This document shows positions 40,873 through 49,858 of a stretch of DNA of 64,000 nt, one piece after another; positions within the stretch are counted from its first letter, which is position 1, and every line of letters starts with the position of its first letter. This DNA is from Actinobacteria bacterium OK074 (GTDB lineage: Bacteria > Actinomycetota > Actinomycetes > Streptomycetales > Streptomycetaceae). Both the position numbers and the translations under genes were made by a program. Below the pieces are notes generated by a model, which saw only the letters and a list, made by a program, of their open reading frames with translations, searched no databases and had not been told where the DNA came from. The DNA is taken from positions 33,724 through 97,723 of the forward strand of contig LJCV01000318.1 of assembly GCA_001298575.1 (NCBI GenBank), in the 5' to 3' direction.

Positions 40873-43081
40873 GTGTTCACTCTCATCAGCCGCTCGCTGC
40901 GCCGGGCAGCGGCCGTATCGGCCGCATGCGCCGTGGCCGCCGCGCTCGCGCTGACCGCAGCCAATGCCTTACCGACCGCGCCCTCCACATCGACACGCGA
41001 CGGCGCGCTGGCCGCCGAGCAGCGCCGGGACAGTCTCGTCGCGAAGGCCGACGCGGCGGACGCCCTGGTCGCGGCCGTGGACGGTACGGCGGACGCCATC
41101 GAGGCCCGGCAGGCGGCCACCAAGGCACGTACGGCGGCCGATGACGCCACCACCGCCGCCACCGAGGCACGCGAGGCGGCGGACGATGCCACCGAGGCGG
41201 CCACGGAGGCACGCGCGGCGGCGACCCGGGCCGAGGGGGCGGCCAAACGTGCCCAGGCCGCGGCCGACGCGGCGCAGCGTGATGTGGCCGTGACCGGTGC
41301 GGCGGTGAAGAAGGCACACGCGGCCGCGGCCGACGCCATCGTCGCCGCGGGCGCGGCGAAGTGGAACGCGATCGGCCGACGGTTACGCCACCCAGGCCGA
41401 CGCGGCCGCCGACGACGCCGAGCGCGACGCGGCCGGTGCCCGGAGCGCCGCCGATGCCGCCGAGACGGACGCGTCCAGCGCGCGCTCCGTCGCCGACCGG
41501 GCGGAGGAGGACGCCACCACGGCCGAGGCCGCCGCGGCCAACGCGCGCAACCTCGCCGTGGAGGCGGCCGAGGCCGCCGTCCGCGCCCAGCAGGCGGACT
41601 TCGACGACCAGCAGGAACAGCAGCGCACGGCCGAGGGCAGCGGCACCGGCAAGGACGGCGTCGTGATGAAGCCCAGTGGCGACACGCTGGTCGACATCGA
41701 CCCCAAGAGCGACTGCGTGGGCACGCACACCGGGAGCGAGATCGGCTGCGAGATCGACCTGGAATTCCACCTCTACGGCGAGATGGACTTCTACACCGAG
41801 TCGTGCCCGCTGCCCGGTGTCGACCGGGCCAAGTGCGGCCAGGCTCTCCAGCGCGACTACCTGATGAGTTCGCCGCTGGACGTCCGCTTCCGCGAGAACG
41901 ACGTGCACGTCGACGGCGTGGCGCTCACCGCGTCCGTCCTGAAGGCCGTCGCCACGGCCGCGGTCGCGGACATCGTGGGCTGCTGGAACCGCAAGATCAG
42001 CAGCTGCCTGTGGCTGGTCGGGAGCATCGTCCTGCCGGGGGTGCTGTGGAAGGCGGCCGAAGCGGCGTTCGCCGTACGTCTGGCGATGCGGGACGGCGCT
42101 CGGTTGAGTACGGCGATCTGGGGCCTGCGCGGTTCCGGCATGAGTGCGTCGGCCGCGGCCCGGCTGGAACAACTGGGTGCCGAGGCGCTGATGGCGAAGT
42201 GCTTCCCGCCGGGTACGAAGGTGGCGACCGAGGACGGTCCGAAACCGATCGAGGAGATCGAGGTCGGCGACCGGGTCTGGTCCCTGGACCAGGCGACGGG
42301 CCAGCAGTCCCTGCAACGGGTCCTCAAACTCTTCCACCACACCGTCGACCGACTGATCCGGGTCAGAACGGCCGACGGCCACATCGAGGCCACGGACAGG
42401 CACCGCTTCTGGGCGCGTGAACGGGGCTGGGTCGAGGCGCGTGACCTGCGGGCCGGGGACACCTTCGAGACCCAGGACGGTGAGTCCGAGAAGGTCCTCG
42501 GAACGTCCCTGGTCGAGGGCGAGGTCCAGGTCTTCAACTTCGAGGTCGAGCAGACCCACACGTACTACGTGTACGCGGGGTCGGTGCCGGTCCTTGTGCA
42601 CAATGACTGTGCATCGGCGATCCTTGACGACCTTGTCAGGGACGGGGACCACATCGTCCTCGGGATCAATCCGTACTCCGACAACCTGGCGGCGCAGTTG
42701 GGCGGACGGACGTTCAACGCCAAGAAGCCGTTCGGCGATCCGCACCGGAGTGGGGACGGGCGTCCGGTGTGGATGGTCGCTGTCGAGGAAGCGCTGGAGA
42801 ATCCGAACGTGAAGCTCAGCATCTCACTCGACGGCGTCCCGGACGCGACGAACGCCGATGAGGCATTGGCGCTGCTCGTCGAACGTGGCAGGCCACTGAT
42901 CGGTGCCGACTGGAGACCTGCCGCACAGGGCGGCAACGGTACCGCGTGGGAGATGGCGACACTCCGTCTCAAGGTGCTCCGGGGCCCCCGGATCTGGGAC
43001 GACATCGAGTGGTACATGACGCAGAAGGGCGAGCAGGTGCCAAGCCGCGTCACTCCCGCCAAGCCCGACTGGGCCGAGTGA
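40873..43081 (+). pseudogene. Frameshifted polymorphic toxin with signal peptide, coiled coil and Hint domain
   Basis: Two overlapping frames together encode one protein of about 735 aa. Frame 1 from GTG 40873 gives a signal peptide (SRSLRRAAAVSAACAVAAAL) and Ala-rich coiled coil up to AAKWNAI at 41373. Frame 2 continues the same coiled coil from 41375 (GYATQADAAADDAERDAAGA) to 43081. Removing one G at 41374/41375 joins them. Next come a Cys-containing middle domain with a hydrophobic segment, and a Hint autoprocessing domain at 42200-42604 (start CFPPGTKVATEDG, end VPVLVHN). The C-terminal domain of about 158 aa (HIVLGINPYSDN...GTAWEMATLRLKV) is a candidate toxin, perhaps related to polymorphic toxin type 27 (recalled, unverified). 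Inactivation, sequencing error or programmed frameshifting are all possible. Confidence 0.8.
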
Positions 43082-43107
43082 AACCGAAAGCAGACAAGGA
43101 CACAGAG

Positions 43108-43515
43108 ATGCCGGAGTTCGTGTGTGCGGGGCGGCTGTTCCGGGTGGTGAGCTTCGCCGCTTCGCACCGTCAGCTCGTTCTGCGCAGTGATGCCACCCTG
43201 ATCGACGGGACCACCACACGGGTGGAGGTGCACTTCGGGCATGTGGAACTCATGCTCCTCAAGCCCGTCTACGAGAAGGGGCTGCACGTCCGGTTGGCTT
43301 CCGAGACCGAGTTCGCGGTGTTGCGGGACCGCCATGACCTTGCGGCGGACGATGCTTCCGCAACCTGGATGATCGATCCCGGCGGTGGCGGTTTCGTCGT
43401 CTCCGGTACCCCCTCGTGGCGCGAGGCGGTCCGGAGGTTCGAGGATCCGTCACTGTTCGACTTCTCCGTACCCTGGCCGCCGGACTTCCCCGCGGAGTGG
43501 GGCACCGTCGACTGA
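43108..43515 (+). CDS. Candidate immunity protein for the adjacent Hint-domain toxin
   Basis: A 135-aa soluble acidic protein without signal peptide: MPEFVCAGRLFRVVSFAASHRQLVLRSD, ending SLFDFSVPWPPDFPAEWGTVD. AAGGA lies 7 nt before the ATG, which is 26 bp after the toxin stop. A small cytosolic acidic protein directly after a polymorphic toxin C terminus is the standard immunity position. I recognise no named immunity family. The frame is intact even though the toxin gene is interrupted. Confidence 0.7.
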   Translation: MPEFVCAGRLFRVVSFAASHRQLVLRSDATLIDGTTTRVEVHFGHVELMLLKPVYEKGLHVRLASETEFAVLRDRHDLAADDASATWMIDPGGGGFVVSGTPSWREAVRRFEDPSLFDFSVPWPPDFPAEWGTVD

Positions 43516-43531
43516 GGTACCGCAGCAGTGA

Positions 43532-43563
43532 GGGGCGCCTCCCCACACCTCGGGATGCGCCCC
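43532..43563. terminator. Possible terminator between the immunity gene and pyk
   Basis: GGGGCGC at 43532-43538 pairs with GCGCCCC at 43557-43563, with an 18-nt loop that can pair further in part. It lies between convergent stops. There is no T tract. Confidence 0.4.
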
Positions 43564-43582
43564 AACCGTCGTACCCGTCAAG

Positions 43583-45013
43583 CTAGTTCCGCGTACCCTC
43601 ACCCAAGTGGTGCACCCGGACCATGTTCGTCGTCCCGGGCACCCCGGGCGGGGAGCCGGCCGTGATGATGACGATGTCGCCGTCGTCGAACTGGTTCAGC
43701 TTGGCGATCTCCGCGTCGACCATGTCGACCATCTCGTCCGTGCTGTTGACGAACGGGACGACGTGGGACTCGACGCCCCAGCTGAGCGCCAGCTGGCTGC
43801 GGGTCGCCTCGCTGGTGGTGTACGCGATGATCGGCTGGGCCGCGCGGTAGCGGGAGAGGCGGCGGGCCGTGTCGCCGGACTGGGTGAAGGCCACCAGGCC
43901 CTTGCCGCCGAGGAAGTCGGCGATCTCGCAGGCCGCGCGGGCCACCGAACCGCCCTGCGTCTTCGGCTTCTTGCCGGGGACGAGGGGCTGGAGGCCCTTG
44001 GAGAGGAGTTCCTGCTCCGCGGCGACGACGATCTTCGACATCGTCTTGACCGTCTCGATCGGGTACGCGCCCACGCTGGACTCCGCCGACAGCATGACCG
44101 CGTCCGCGCCGTCCAGGATCGCGTTCGCCACGTCGGACGCCTCGGCGCGCGTGGGACGGGAGTTGGTGATCATCGACTCCATCATCTGGGTCGCCACGAT
44201 CACCGGCTTGGCGTTGCGGCGGCACAGCTCGATGAGCCGCTTCTGGACCATGGGGACCTTTTCGAGGGGGTACTCGACGGCCAGGTCGCCACGGGCGACC
44301 ATCACGCCGTCGAACGCCATCACGACGTCCTCCATGTTCTCCACGGCCTGCGGCTTCTCCACCTTGGCGATGACGGGGACCCGGCGGCCCTCCTCGTCCA
44401 TCACCTTGTGGACGTCCTTGACGTCGTCCGCGTTGCGCACGAAGGACAGGGCCACCAGGTCGCAGCCCATGCGCAGGGCGAAGCGCAGGTCGTCGATGTC
44501 CTTCTCGGACAGCGCCGGGACGTTCACCGCCGCGCCGGGCAGGTTGATGCCCTTGTGGTCGGAGATGACACCGCCCTCGATGACGATCGTCCGCACGCGC
44601 GAGCCGTCGACGTCCAGGACCTTCAGCTCGACGTTGCCGTCGTTGATCAGGATCGGGTCGCCCTTGGAGACGTCACCGGGCAGGCCCTTGTACGTCGTGC
44701 CGCAGATCGACTTGTCGCCCGGCACGTCCTCGGTGGTGATGGTGAACTCGTCACCGCGCACCAGCTCGACGGGGCCCTCCGCGAAGGTCTCCAGGCGGAT
44801 CTTGGGGCCCTGGAGGTCGGCGAGGACCCCGATGGCCTTGCCGAGCTGGGCGGACGCGGCGCGGACGCGGTCGTACCGGCCCTGGTGCTCGGCGTGCGAG
44901 CCGTGGCTGAAGTTGAAACGGGCCACGCTCATGCCCGCCTCGATCAGCGCGACAAGTTGTTCGTGGGAGTCGACCGCGGGGCCGAGAGTACAGACGATTT
45001 TCGAACGGCGCAT
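43583..45013 (-). CDS. pyk: Pyruvate kinase
   Basis: A 476-aa glycolytic enzyme converting phosphoenolpyruvate and ADP to pyruvate and ATP. It begins MRRSKIVCTLGPAVDSHEQL. Conserved blocks are ARFNFSHGSHAEH (K+ and nucleotide site), VIAKVEKPQAVENM with the catalytic Lys, DGVMVARGDLAVEYPLEKVPMVQK (metal Glu/Asp), and VIVATQMMESMITNSRPTRAEASDVANAILDGADAVMLS, the family signature. It precedes ackA and pta on the same strand, so pyruvate to acetyl phosphate metabolism is clustered. Streptomyces usually has two pyk genes; this position fits SCO5423 as I recall it. Confidence 0.97.
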   Translation of the reverse strand: MRRSKIVCTLGPAVDSHEQLVALIEAGMSVARFNFSHGSHAEHQGRYDRVRAASAQLGKAIGVLADLQGPKIRLETFAEGPVELVRGDEFTITTEDVPGDKSICGTTYKGLPGDVSKGDPILINDGNVELKVLDVDGSRVRTIVIEGGVISDHKGINLPGAAVNVPALSEKDIDDLRFALRMGCDLVALSFVRNADDVKDVHKVMDEEGRRVPVIAKVEKPQAVENMEDVVMAFDGVMVARGDLAVEYPLEKVPMVQKRLIELCRRNAKPVIVATQMMESMITNSRPTRAEASDVANAILDGADAVMLSAESSVGAYPIETVKTMSKIVVAAEQELLSKGLQPLVPGKKPKTQGGSVARAACEIADFLGGKGLVAFTQSGDTARRLSRYRAAQPIIAYTTSEATRSQLALSWGVESHVVPFVNSTDEMVDMVDAEIAKLNQFDDGDIVIITAGSPPGVPGTTNMVRVHHLGEGTRN

Positions 45014-45143
45014 GGGGCGATCCTATCGGTTTGTTTCGCAACGGAATAATCCGTCTGGCGGAAGGGGAGGGAAGGGGCGGTGGAAGACGCGGGGATACGG
45101 GGGATGCGGGGGATACGAAGGATACAAATGGGCGGGTTCCCGC

Positions 45144-46418
45144 TCAGGCGTGCGATCCGTTTCCCGTGCTCTTTCCTGCGCTCTTTCCCGTGCTCTTTCC
45201 CGTGCTCATTGCCGTGCTCTTTCCGACCAGGGCGTATGCCTGCGTGGCGATTTCCAGTTCTTCGTCGGTCGGTACCACCGCGACCGCGACCCGCGCGCCG
45301 GCCGGCGAGATCAGCCGCGGTTCCGCGCCGCGTACGGCGTTCGGGCCCGGGTCGACCGCCAGGCCGAGCCCCTCCAGGCCCGCCACGGCCGCCTCCCGGA
45401 CGAAGGCCGCGTTCTCCCCGACCCCGGCGGTGAAGACGAGCGCGTCCACCCGGCCCAGGACGGCGTAATAGGCACCGATGTATTTCCTCAAACGGTGAAT
45501 GTAGATGTCGAAGGCGAGCCGCGCCCGCTCGTCGCCCTCGTCCATGCGCCGTTGGATCTCACGCATGTCGTTGTCGCCGCACAGGCCGATCAGCCCACTC
45601 CGCTTGTTGAGGAGAGTGTCGATCTCGTCCGTGGACATTCCGCCAACGCGCGCCAAATGGAAGATGACGGCCGGGTCCAGGTCGCCGGAGCGCGTTCCCA
45701 TGACCAGTCCTTCCAGCGGCGTCAGCCCCATGGAGGTGTCCACGCACCGGCCGCCGCGCACCGCGGAGGCGGACGCTCCGTTGCCCAGGTGCAGCACGAT
45801 CACGTTGACGTCCTCGGGCGCCTTCCCGAGCAGCTTCGCCGTCGCCCGGGAGACGTACGCGTGCGAGGTGCCGTGGAAGCCGTAGCGGCGGACGCTGTAC
45901 GCGTCTGCGGTCTCGGTGTCGATGGCGTACCGGGCCGCGGACTCCGGCATCGTCGTGTGGAACGCGGTGTCGAAGACGGCGACCTGGGGGAGGTCGGGGC
46001 GCAGCGCGCGGGCGGTGCGGATGCCGGTGAGGTTGGCCGGGTTGTGCAGCGGGGCGAGCGGGATCAGCCGCTCGATCTCCGCGAGGACGGTGTCGTCGAT
46101 CACGGTGGGCTCGGTGAAGGTCAGCCCGCCGTGCACCACGCGGTGCCCGATGGCCGCCAACTCCGGGGAATCCAGGCCCAGTCCGTCTTTGGCCAGCTCC
46201 GCCGCGACGGCCTTGAGGGCGGCGTCGTGGTCGGCGACCGGCCCGGTCCACTCGCGCTCCGCGCCGCCGCCGAGCGGGGTGTGCCTGAGCCGGGCGGACT
46301 CCTCGCCGATCCGCTCGACGAGGCCGAGGGCGAGCCGGCGGTGTGCGCGCATGTCGAGCAACTGGTACTTCACCGACGAGGAGCCGGAGTTGAGAACGAG
46401 GACGCGGGAGGCGGTCAC
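45144..46418 (-). CDS. ackA: Acetate kinase
   Basis: A 424-aa enzyme interconverting acetyl phosphate + ADP and acetate + ATP. It begins MTASRVLVLNSGSSSVKYQLLD. Conserved blocks are GHRVVHGG, FDTAFH, RRYGFHGTSHAYVS, HLGNGASASAV and DALVFTAGVGEN. The GTG at 46418 lies 26 bp after the pta stop. The tail after VPTDEELEIATQAYALVGKST is a repeat-encoded STGK run, unlike other acetate kinases I know. It comes from a 12-bp minisatellite and should not affect the fold. Confidence 0.96.
   Translation of the reverse strand: MTASRVLVLNSGSSSVKYQLLDMRAHRRLALGLVERIGEESARLRHTPLGGGAEREWTGPVADHDAALKAVAAELAKDGLGLDSPELAAIGHRVVHGGLTFTEPTVIDDTVLAEIERLIPLAPLHNPANLTGIRTARALRPDLPQVAVFDTAFHTTMPESAARYAIDTETADAYSVRRYGFHGTSHAYVSRATAKLLGKAPEDVNVIVLHLGNGASASAVRGGRCVDTSMGLTPLEGLVMGTRSGDLDPAVIFHLARVGGMSTDEIDTLLNKRSGLIGLCGDNDMREIQRRMDEGDERARLAFDIYIHRLRKYIGAYYAVLGRVDALVFTAGVGENAAFVREAAVAGLEGLGLAVDPGPNAVRGAEPRLISPAGARVAVAVVPTDEELEIATQAYALVGKSTAMSTGKSTGKSAGKSTGNGSHA
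45165..45224 (-). repeat. 12-bp minisatellite at the 3' end of ackA
   Basis: Five tandem 12-mers on the + strand, at 45165, 45177, 45189, 45201 and 45213: CGTGCTCTTTCC three times exactly, TGCGCTCTTTCC once and CGTGCTCATTGC once. In frame, they add four-residue GKST-type units to the acetate kinase C terminus, so copy number can vary without frameshift. Confidence 0.92.
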
Positions 46419-46444
46419 GGTGGTCAAATGCTTTCCGTACGAGG

Positions 46445-48523
46445 TCAGTTGGCGGGCGTCTGGGCCTGGATCGCGGTAATGGCGACGGTGTTGACGATGT
46501 CCCCGACGAGCGCGCCGCGGGAGAGGTCGTTGACCGGCTTGCGCAGCCCCTGGAGGACCGGGCCGACGGCGATGGCGCCGGCCGAGCGCTGTACGGCCTT
46601 GTAGGTGTTGTTGCCGGTGTTGAGGTCCGGGAAGATCAACACCGTTGCCTGGCCCGCGACTTCGGAGCCCGGCAGCTTGGTCGCCGCGACCGTGGGCTCC
46701 ACGGCGGCGTCGTACTGGATGGGCCCCTCGATCTTCAGGTCGGGGCGGCGGGCGCGGACCAGTTCGGTCGCCTCGCGGACCTTGTCGACGTCCGCGCCGA
46801 AGCCCGAGGTGCCGGTCGAGTACGACAGCATCGCGATCCGCGGCTCCACCCCGAACCGGGCGGCCGTGGCGGCGGCCTGGACGGCGATGTCGGCCAATTG
46901 CTCCGCGTTCGGGTCGGGGTTGACCGCGCAGTCGCCGTAGACGAGGACCTTGTCCGCCAGGCACATGAAGAAGACCGAGGAGACGATGTCGGCGTCCGGC
47001 TTCGTCTTGATGATCTCGAAGGCGGGGCGGATCGTGGCCGCCGTCGAGTGGACCGAGCCCGAGACCATGCCGTCGGCGAGGCCCTCCTGGACCATCAGGG
47101 TGCCGAAGTAGTTGACGTCCGAGACGACGTCGTAGGCGAGTTCCACCGTGACGCCCTTGTGGGCGCGCAGGGCCGCGTACTTCTCGGCGAAGGCGTCGCG
47201 CAGTTCGGAGGTGGCCGGGTCGATGACCTGGCTGTCGCCGAGGTCGATGCCCAGGTCGGCGGCCTTCTTGCGGATCTGCTCGACCGGGCCGAGCAGGGTC
47301 AGGTCGCAGACGCCGCGGCGCAGCAGGACGTCCGCGGCGCGCAGGACGCGTTCCTCGGCGCCCTCCGGCAGGACCACCCGGCGCCGGTCGGAGCGGGCCT
47401 GTTCGAGGAGCTTGTGCTCGAACATCATCGGCGTGACGCGGTCGCTGCTCGGCGCGGAGACCCGCTTGAGGAGGTCGGCGGTGTCGGTGTACCGCTCGAA
47501 CAGGCCGAGCGCGGTCTCCGCCTTGCGGGGCGTGGCCGCGTTCAACTTCCCCTCCAGGGAGAAGAGTTCGGAGGCGGTGGAGAAGCTGTTGCCGGGCACC
47601 GAGAGCACCGGGGTGCCCGGGGCGAGCCGGGCGGCCAGGGTGAGGATCTCGTCGCCGGGCCGCTCGTCCAGGGTGAGCAGCACGCCCGCGATCGGCGGGG
47701 TGCCGGCGCTGTGCGCGGCCAGGGCGCCGACGACCAGGTCGGCGCGGTCGCCCGGGGTGACGACCAGGCAGCCGGGGGTCAGGGCGTTGAGGAAGTTGGG
47801 CAGCATCGCGCCGCCGAAGACGAAGTCGAGGACGTCCCGGGCCAGCCCCGAGTCGTCGCCGAGGAGCACCTTCGCGCCCAGCGCCTGGCCGATCTGCGTG
47901 ACCGTCGGCGCGGACAGGGCGGGCTCGTCGGGCAGCACGTAGCAGGGCACCGGCAGCAGCCGGGCGCCGACCAGGTCGGCGATCTGGGCCCGGTCGTCGC
48001 GGTCCACGCGGTTGACGACCATGGCGAGCACGTCGCAGCCCAGGCCGTCGTAGGCGCGGTGGGCGTTGCGGGTCTCGGCGAGCACCGACTCGGTGCTCTG
48101 CCCCCGGCCGCCGACGACCGGGATGACGGAGGCGCCGAACTCGTTCGCCAGCCGGGCGTTGAGGGCCAGTTCGTCCGGGAACTGGGTGTCGGCGAAGTCG
48201 GTGCCGAGGACGAGGACGACGTCGTAGTCGCGCGCCACCCGGTGGAAGCGGTCGACGAGTGTCGAGACCAACTCGTCCGTGCCGCGCTCGGCCTGGAGCA
48301 CGGACGCCTGCTGGTAGTCCATGCCGTAGACGGTCGTGGGGTCCTGGGCGAGCCGGTAGCGGGCGCGCAGCAGTTCGAAGAGGCGGTCGGGGGCGTGGTG
48401 GACCAGCGGGCGGAACACCCCGACCCGGTCGACCCGGCGGGTCAGGAGTTCCATGACCCCCAGCTCGACGACCTGGCGGCCGTCGCCGCGGTCGATCCCG
48501 GTCACGTACACGCTGCGGGTCAC
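46445..48523 (-). CDS. pta: Phosphate acetyltransferase (long form)
   Basis: A 692-aa enzyme converting acetyl-CoA and phosphate to acetyl phosphate. The long form has an N-terminal P-loop-like cobyrinic-acid-synthase-type domain (VYVTGIDRGDGRQVVELGVM, VLGTDFADTQFPDEL), a central DRTGG domain (about residues 220-340) and the C-terminal catalytic domain starting near VTPMMFEHKLLEQARSDRRRVVLPEGAEERVL. The catalytic part includes SGSVHSTAATIRPAFEIIKT, SVFFMCLADKVLVYGDCAVNP and MLSYSTGTSGFGADVDKV. It starts at GTG, divergent from pfkA, and is coupled with ackA. Confidence 0.96.
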   Translation of the reverse strand: MTRSVYVTGIDRGDGRQVVELGVMELLTRRVDRVGVFRPLVHHAPDRLFELLRARYRLAQDPTTVYGMDYQQASVLQAERGTDELVSTLVDRFHRVARDYDVVLVLGTDFADTQFPDELALNARLANEFGASVIPVVGGRGQSTESVLAETRNAHRAYDGLGCDVLAMVVNRVDRDDRAQIADLVGARLLPVPCYVLPDEPALSAPTVTQIGQALGAKVLLGDDSGLARDVLDFVFGGAMLPNFLNALTPGCLVVTPGDRADLVVGALAAHSAGTPPIAGVLLTLDERPGDEILTLAARLAPGTPVLSVPGNSFSTASELFSLEGKLNAATPRKAETALGLFERYTDTADLLKRVSAPSSDRVTPMMFEHKLLEQARSDRRRVVLPEGAEERVLRAADVLLRRGVCDLTLLGPVEQIRKKAADLGIDLGDSQVIDPATSELRDAFAEKYAALRAHKGVTVELAYDVVSDVNYFGTLMVQEGLADGMVSGSVHSTAATIRPAFEIIKTKPDADIVSSVFFMCLADKVLVYGDCAVNPDPNAEQLADIAVQAAATAARFGVEPRIAMLSYSTGTSGFGADVDKVREATELVRARRPDLKIEGPIQYDAAVEPTVAATKLPGSEVAGQATVLIFPDLNTGNNTYKAVQRSAGAIAVGPVLQGLRKPVNDLSRGALVGDIVNTVAITAIQAQTPAN

Positions 48524-48622
48524 GCGCGCTCTCCGTTTCGTCTGCCTTCTGGCCTGGTCCGCGGTCCCGTACGGGTTCCCGGGGGCTCGGGAAGATCACC
48601 CGTTGGGGCGGGCGGAATCTTC

Positions 48623-48651
48623 TTGACAATACCTCCGTGGCTGGATAAGAA
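48623..48651 (+). promoter_or_regulatory. Vegetative-type promoter of pfkA
   Basis: TTGACA at 48623-48628, a 17-bp spacer, then TAAGAA at 48646-48651. Expected start is near 48658, giving a leader of about 120 nt before the ATG at 48779. This is one of few near-consensus -35/-10 pairs in the window. Confidence 0.75.
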
Positions 48652-48778
48652 GCCCGTCAGCTTGGCTGTCGGGGATGCCCCCGGGAGGGGTGCCGGGGCG
48701 CCGCAACGCGCACACAGCGGCGTGAAAGAATCAATGACGGGCTCACCGGTACCAACAGCGAGCAGGAGACACAGCACG

Positions 48779-49804
48779 ATGCGCATCGGAGTTCTCACCG
48801 CAGGCGGCGACTGCCCTGGGCTGAACGCAGTGATCCGGTCGGTCGTGCACCGCGCGGTCGACCGCTACGGCGACGAGGTCATCGGCTTCGAGGACGGCTA
48901 CCGCGGTCTGCTCGACAGCCACTACCGCGCGCTGGACCTCAACGGCGTCAGCGGCATCCTCGCCCGCGGCGGCACCATCCTCGGCTCCTCCCGGCTGGAG
49001 CGCGACCGGCTGCGCGAGGCGTGCGAGAACGCCTCCGACATGATCCACGAGTTCGGCATCGACGCCCTGATCCCGATCGGCGGCGAGGGCACGCTGACCG
49101 CGGCCCGGATGCTGTCGGACGCGGGGCTGCCGGTGGTCGGCGTCCCCAAGACGATCGACAACGACATCTCCTCCACCGACCGCACCTTCGGCTTCGACAC
49201 GGCGGTGGGCGTCGCCACCGAGGCGATGGACCGGCTCAAGACGACCGCGGAGTCGCACCAGCGGGTCATGGTCGTCGAGGTCATGGGCCGGCACGCGGGC
49301 TGGATCGCGCTGGAGTCGGGCATGGCGGCGGGCGCGCACGGCATCTGCCTGCCGGAACGGCCCTTCGACCCGGCCGACTTGGTGAAAATGGTCGAGGAAC
49401 GCTTCGCCCGCGGCAAGAAGTTCGCCGTCATCTGCGTCGCCGAGGGCGCCCACCCGCGCGACGGCTCGATGGACTACGGCCACGGCGAGATCGACCAGTT
49501 CGGCCACGAGCGCTTCCAGGGCATCGGCACCGCGCTGGCGTACGAGCTGGAGCGGCGCCTCGGCAAGGAGGCCAAGCCGGTCATCCTCGGGCACGTCCAG
49601 CGGGGCGGCACCCCGACGGCGTACGACCGCGTCCTCGCCACCCGCTTCGGCTGGCACGCGGTGGAGGCGGCGCACCGCGGGGAGTTCGGGCACATGACGG
49701 CGCTGCGCGGCACGGACATCGTGATGGTCCCGCTCGCGGAGGCGGTCACGGAACTGAAGACGGTGCCGGAGAACCGGATGGACGAGGTCGAGTCGGTGTT
49801 CTAG
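48779..49804 (+). CDS. pfkA: 6-phosphofructokinase, actinobacterial ATP type
   Basis: A 341-aa enzyme phosphorylating fructose 6-phosphate. It begins MRIGVLTAGGDCPGLNAVIR. Substrate and catalytic motifs are PKTIDNDISSTDRTFGFDTA, VEVMGRHAGWIALESG and LGHVQRGGTPTAYDR. Gly104 in IGGEGTL is the residue of ATP-dependent enzymes, while Lys124 in GVPKTIDND is the residue otherwise typical of pyrophosphate enzymes; this mixed pair is known in actinobacterial ATP-PFKs. Length matches PfkA2 of S. coelicolor as I recall it. It has its own promoter. Confidence 0.96.
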   Translation: MRIGVLTAGGDCPGLNAVIRSVVHRAVDRYGDEVIGFEDGYRGLLDSHYRALDLNGVSGILARGGTILGSSRLERDRLREACENASDMIHEFGIDALIPIGGEGTLTAARMLSDAGLPVVGVPKTIDNDISSTDRTFGFDTAVGVATEAMDRLKTTAESHQRVMVVEVMGRHAGWIALESGMAAGAHGICLPERPFDPADLVKMVEERFARGKKFAVICVAEGAHPRDGSMDYGHGEIDQFGHERFQGIGTALAYELERRLGKEAKPVILGHVQRGGTPTAYDRVLATRFGWHAVEAAHRGEFGHMTALRGTDIVMVPLAEAVTELKTVPENRMDEVESVF

Positions 49805-49820
49805 ACGCGTTTTTGTGGGA

Positions 49821-49853
49821 TCCCCTGCGCCAAGTCCCTTATGGGGCAGGGGA
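49821..49853. terminator. Hairpin between pfkA and the HTH gene
   Basis: TCCCCTGC at 49821-49828 pairs with GCAGGGGA at 49846-49853. It lies in the 54-bp gap between convergent stops, right after a GTTTTTG stretch. Confidence 0.6.
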
Positions 49854-49858
49854 GTTGG

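Noticed and set aside
45144..48629. Open frame of 1161 codons covering ackA and most of pta
   Set aside because: It is ackA joined to an off-frame reading of pta. Pta is encoded in its own frame from 48523, and AckA starts at 46418.
46898..49804. Open frame of 968 codons ending with pfkA
   Set aside because: The first 627 codons are antisense to pta. PfkA begins at the ATG 48779 with its own promoter and ribosome-binding site.
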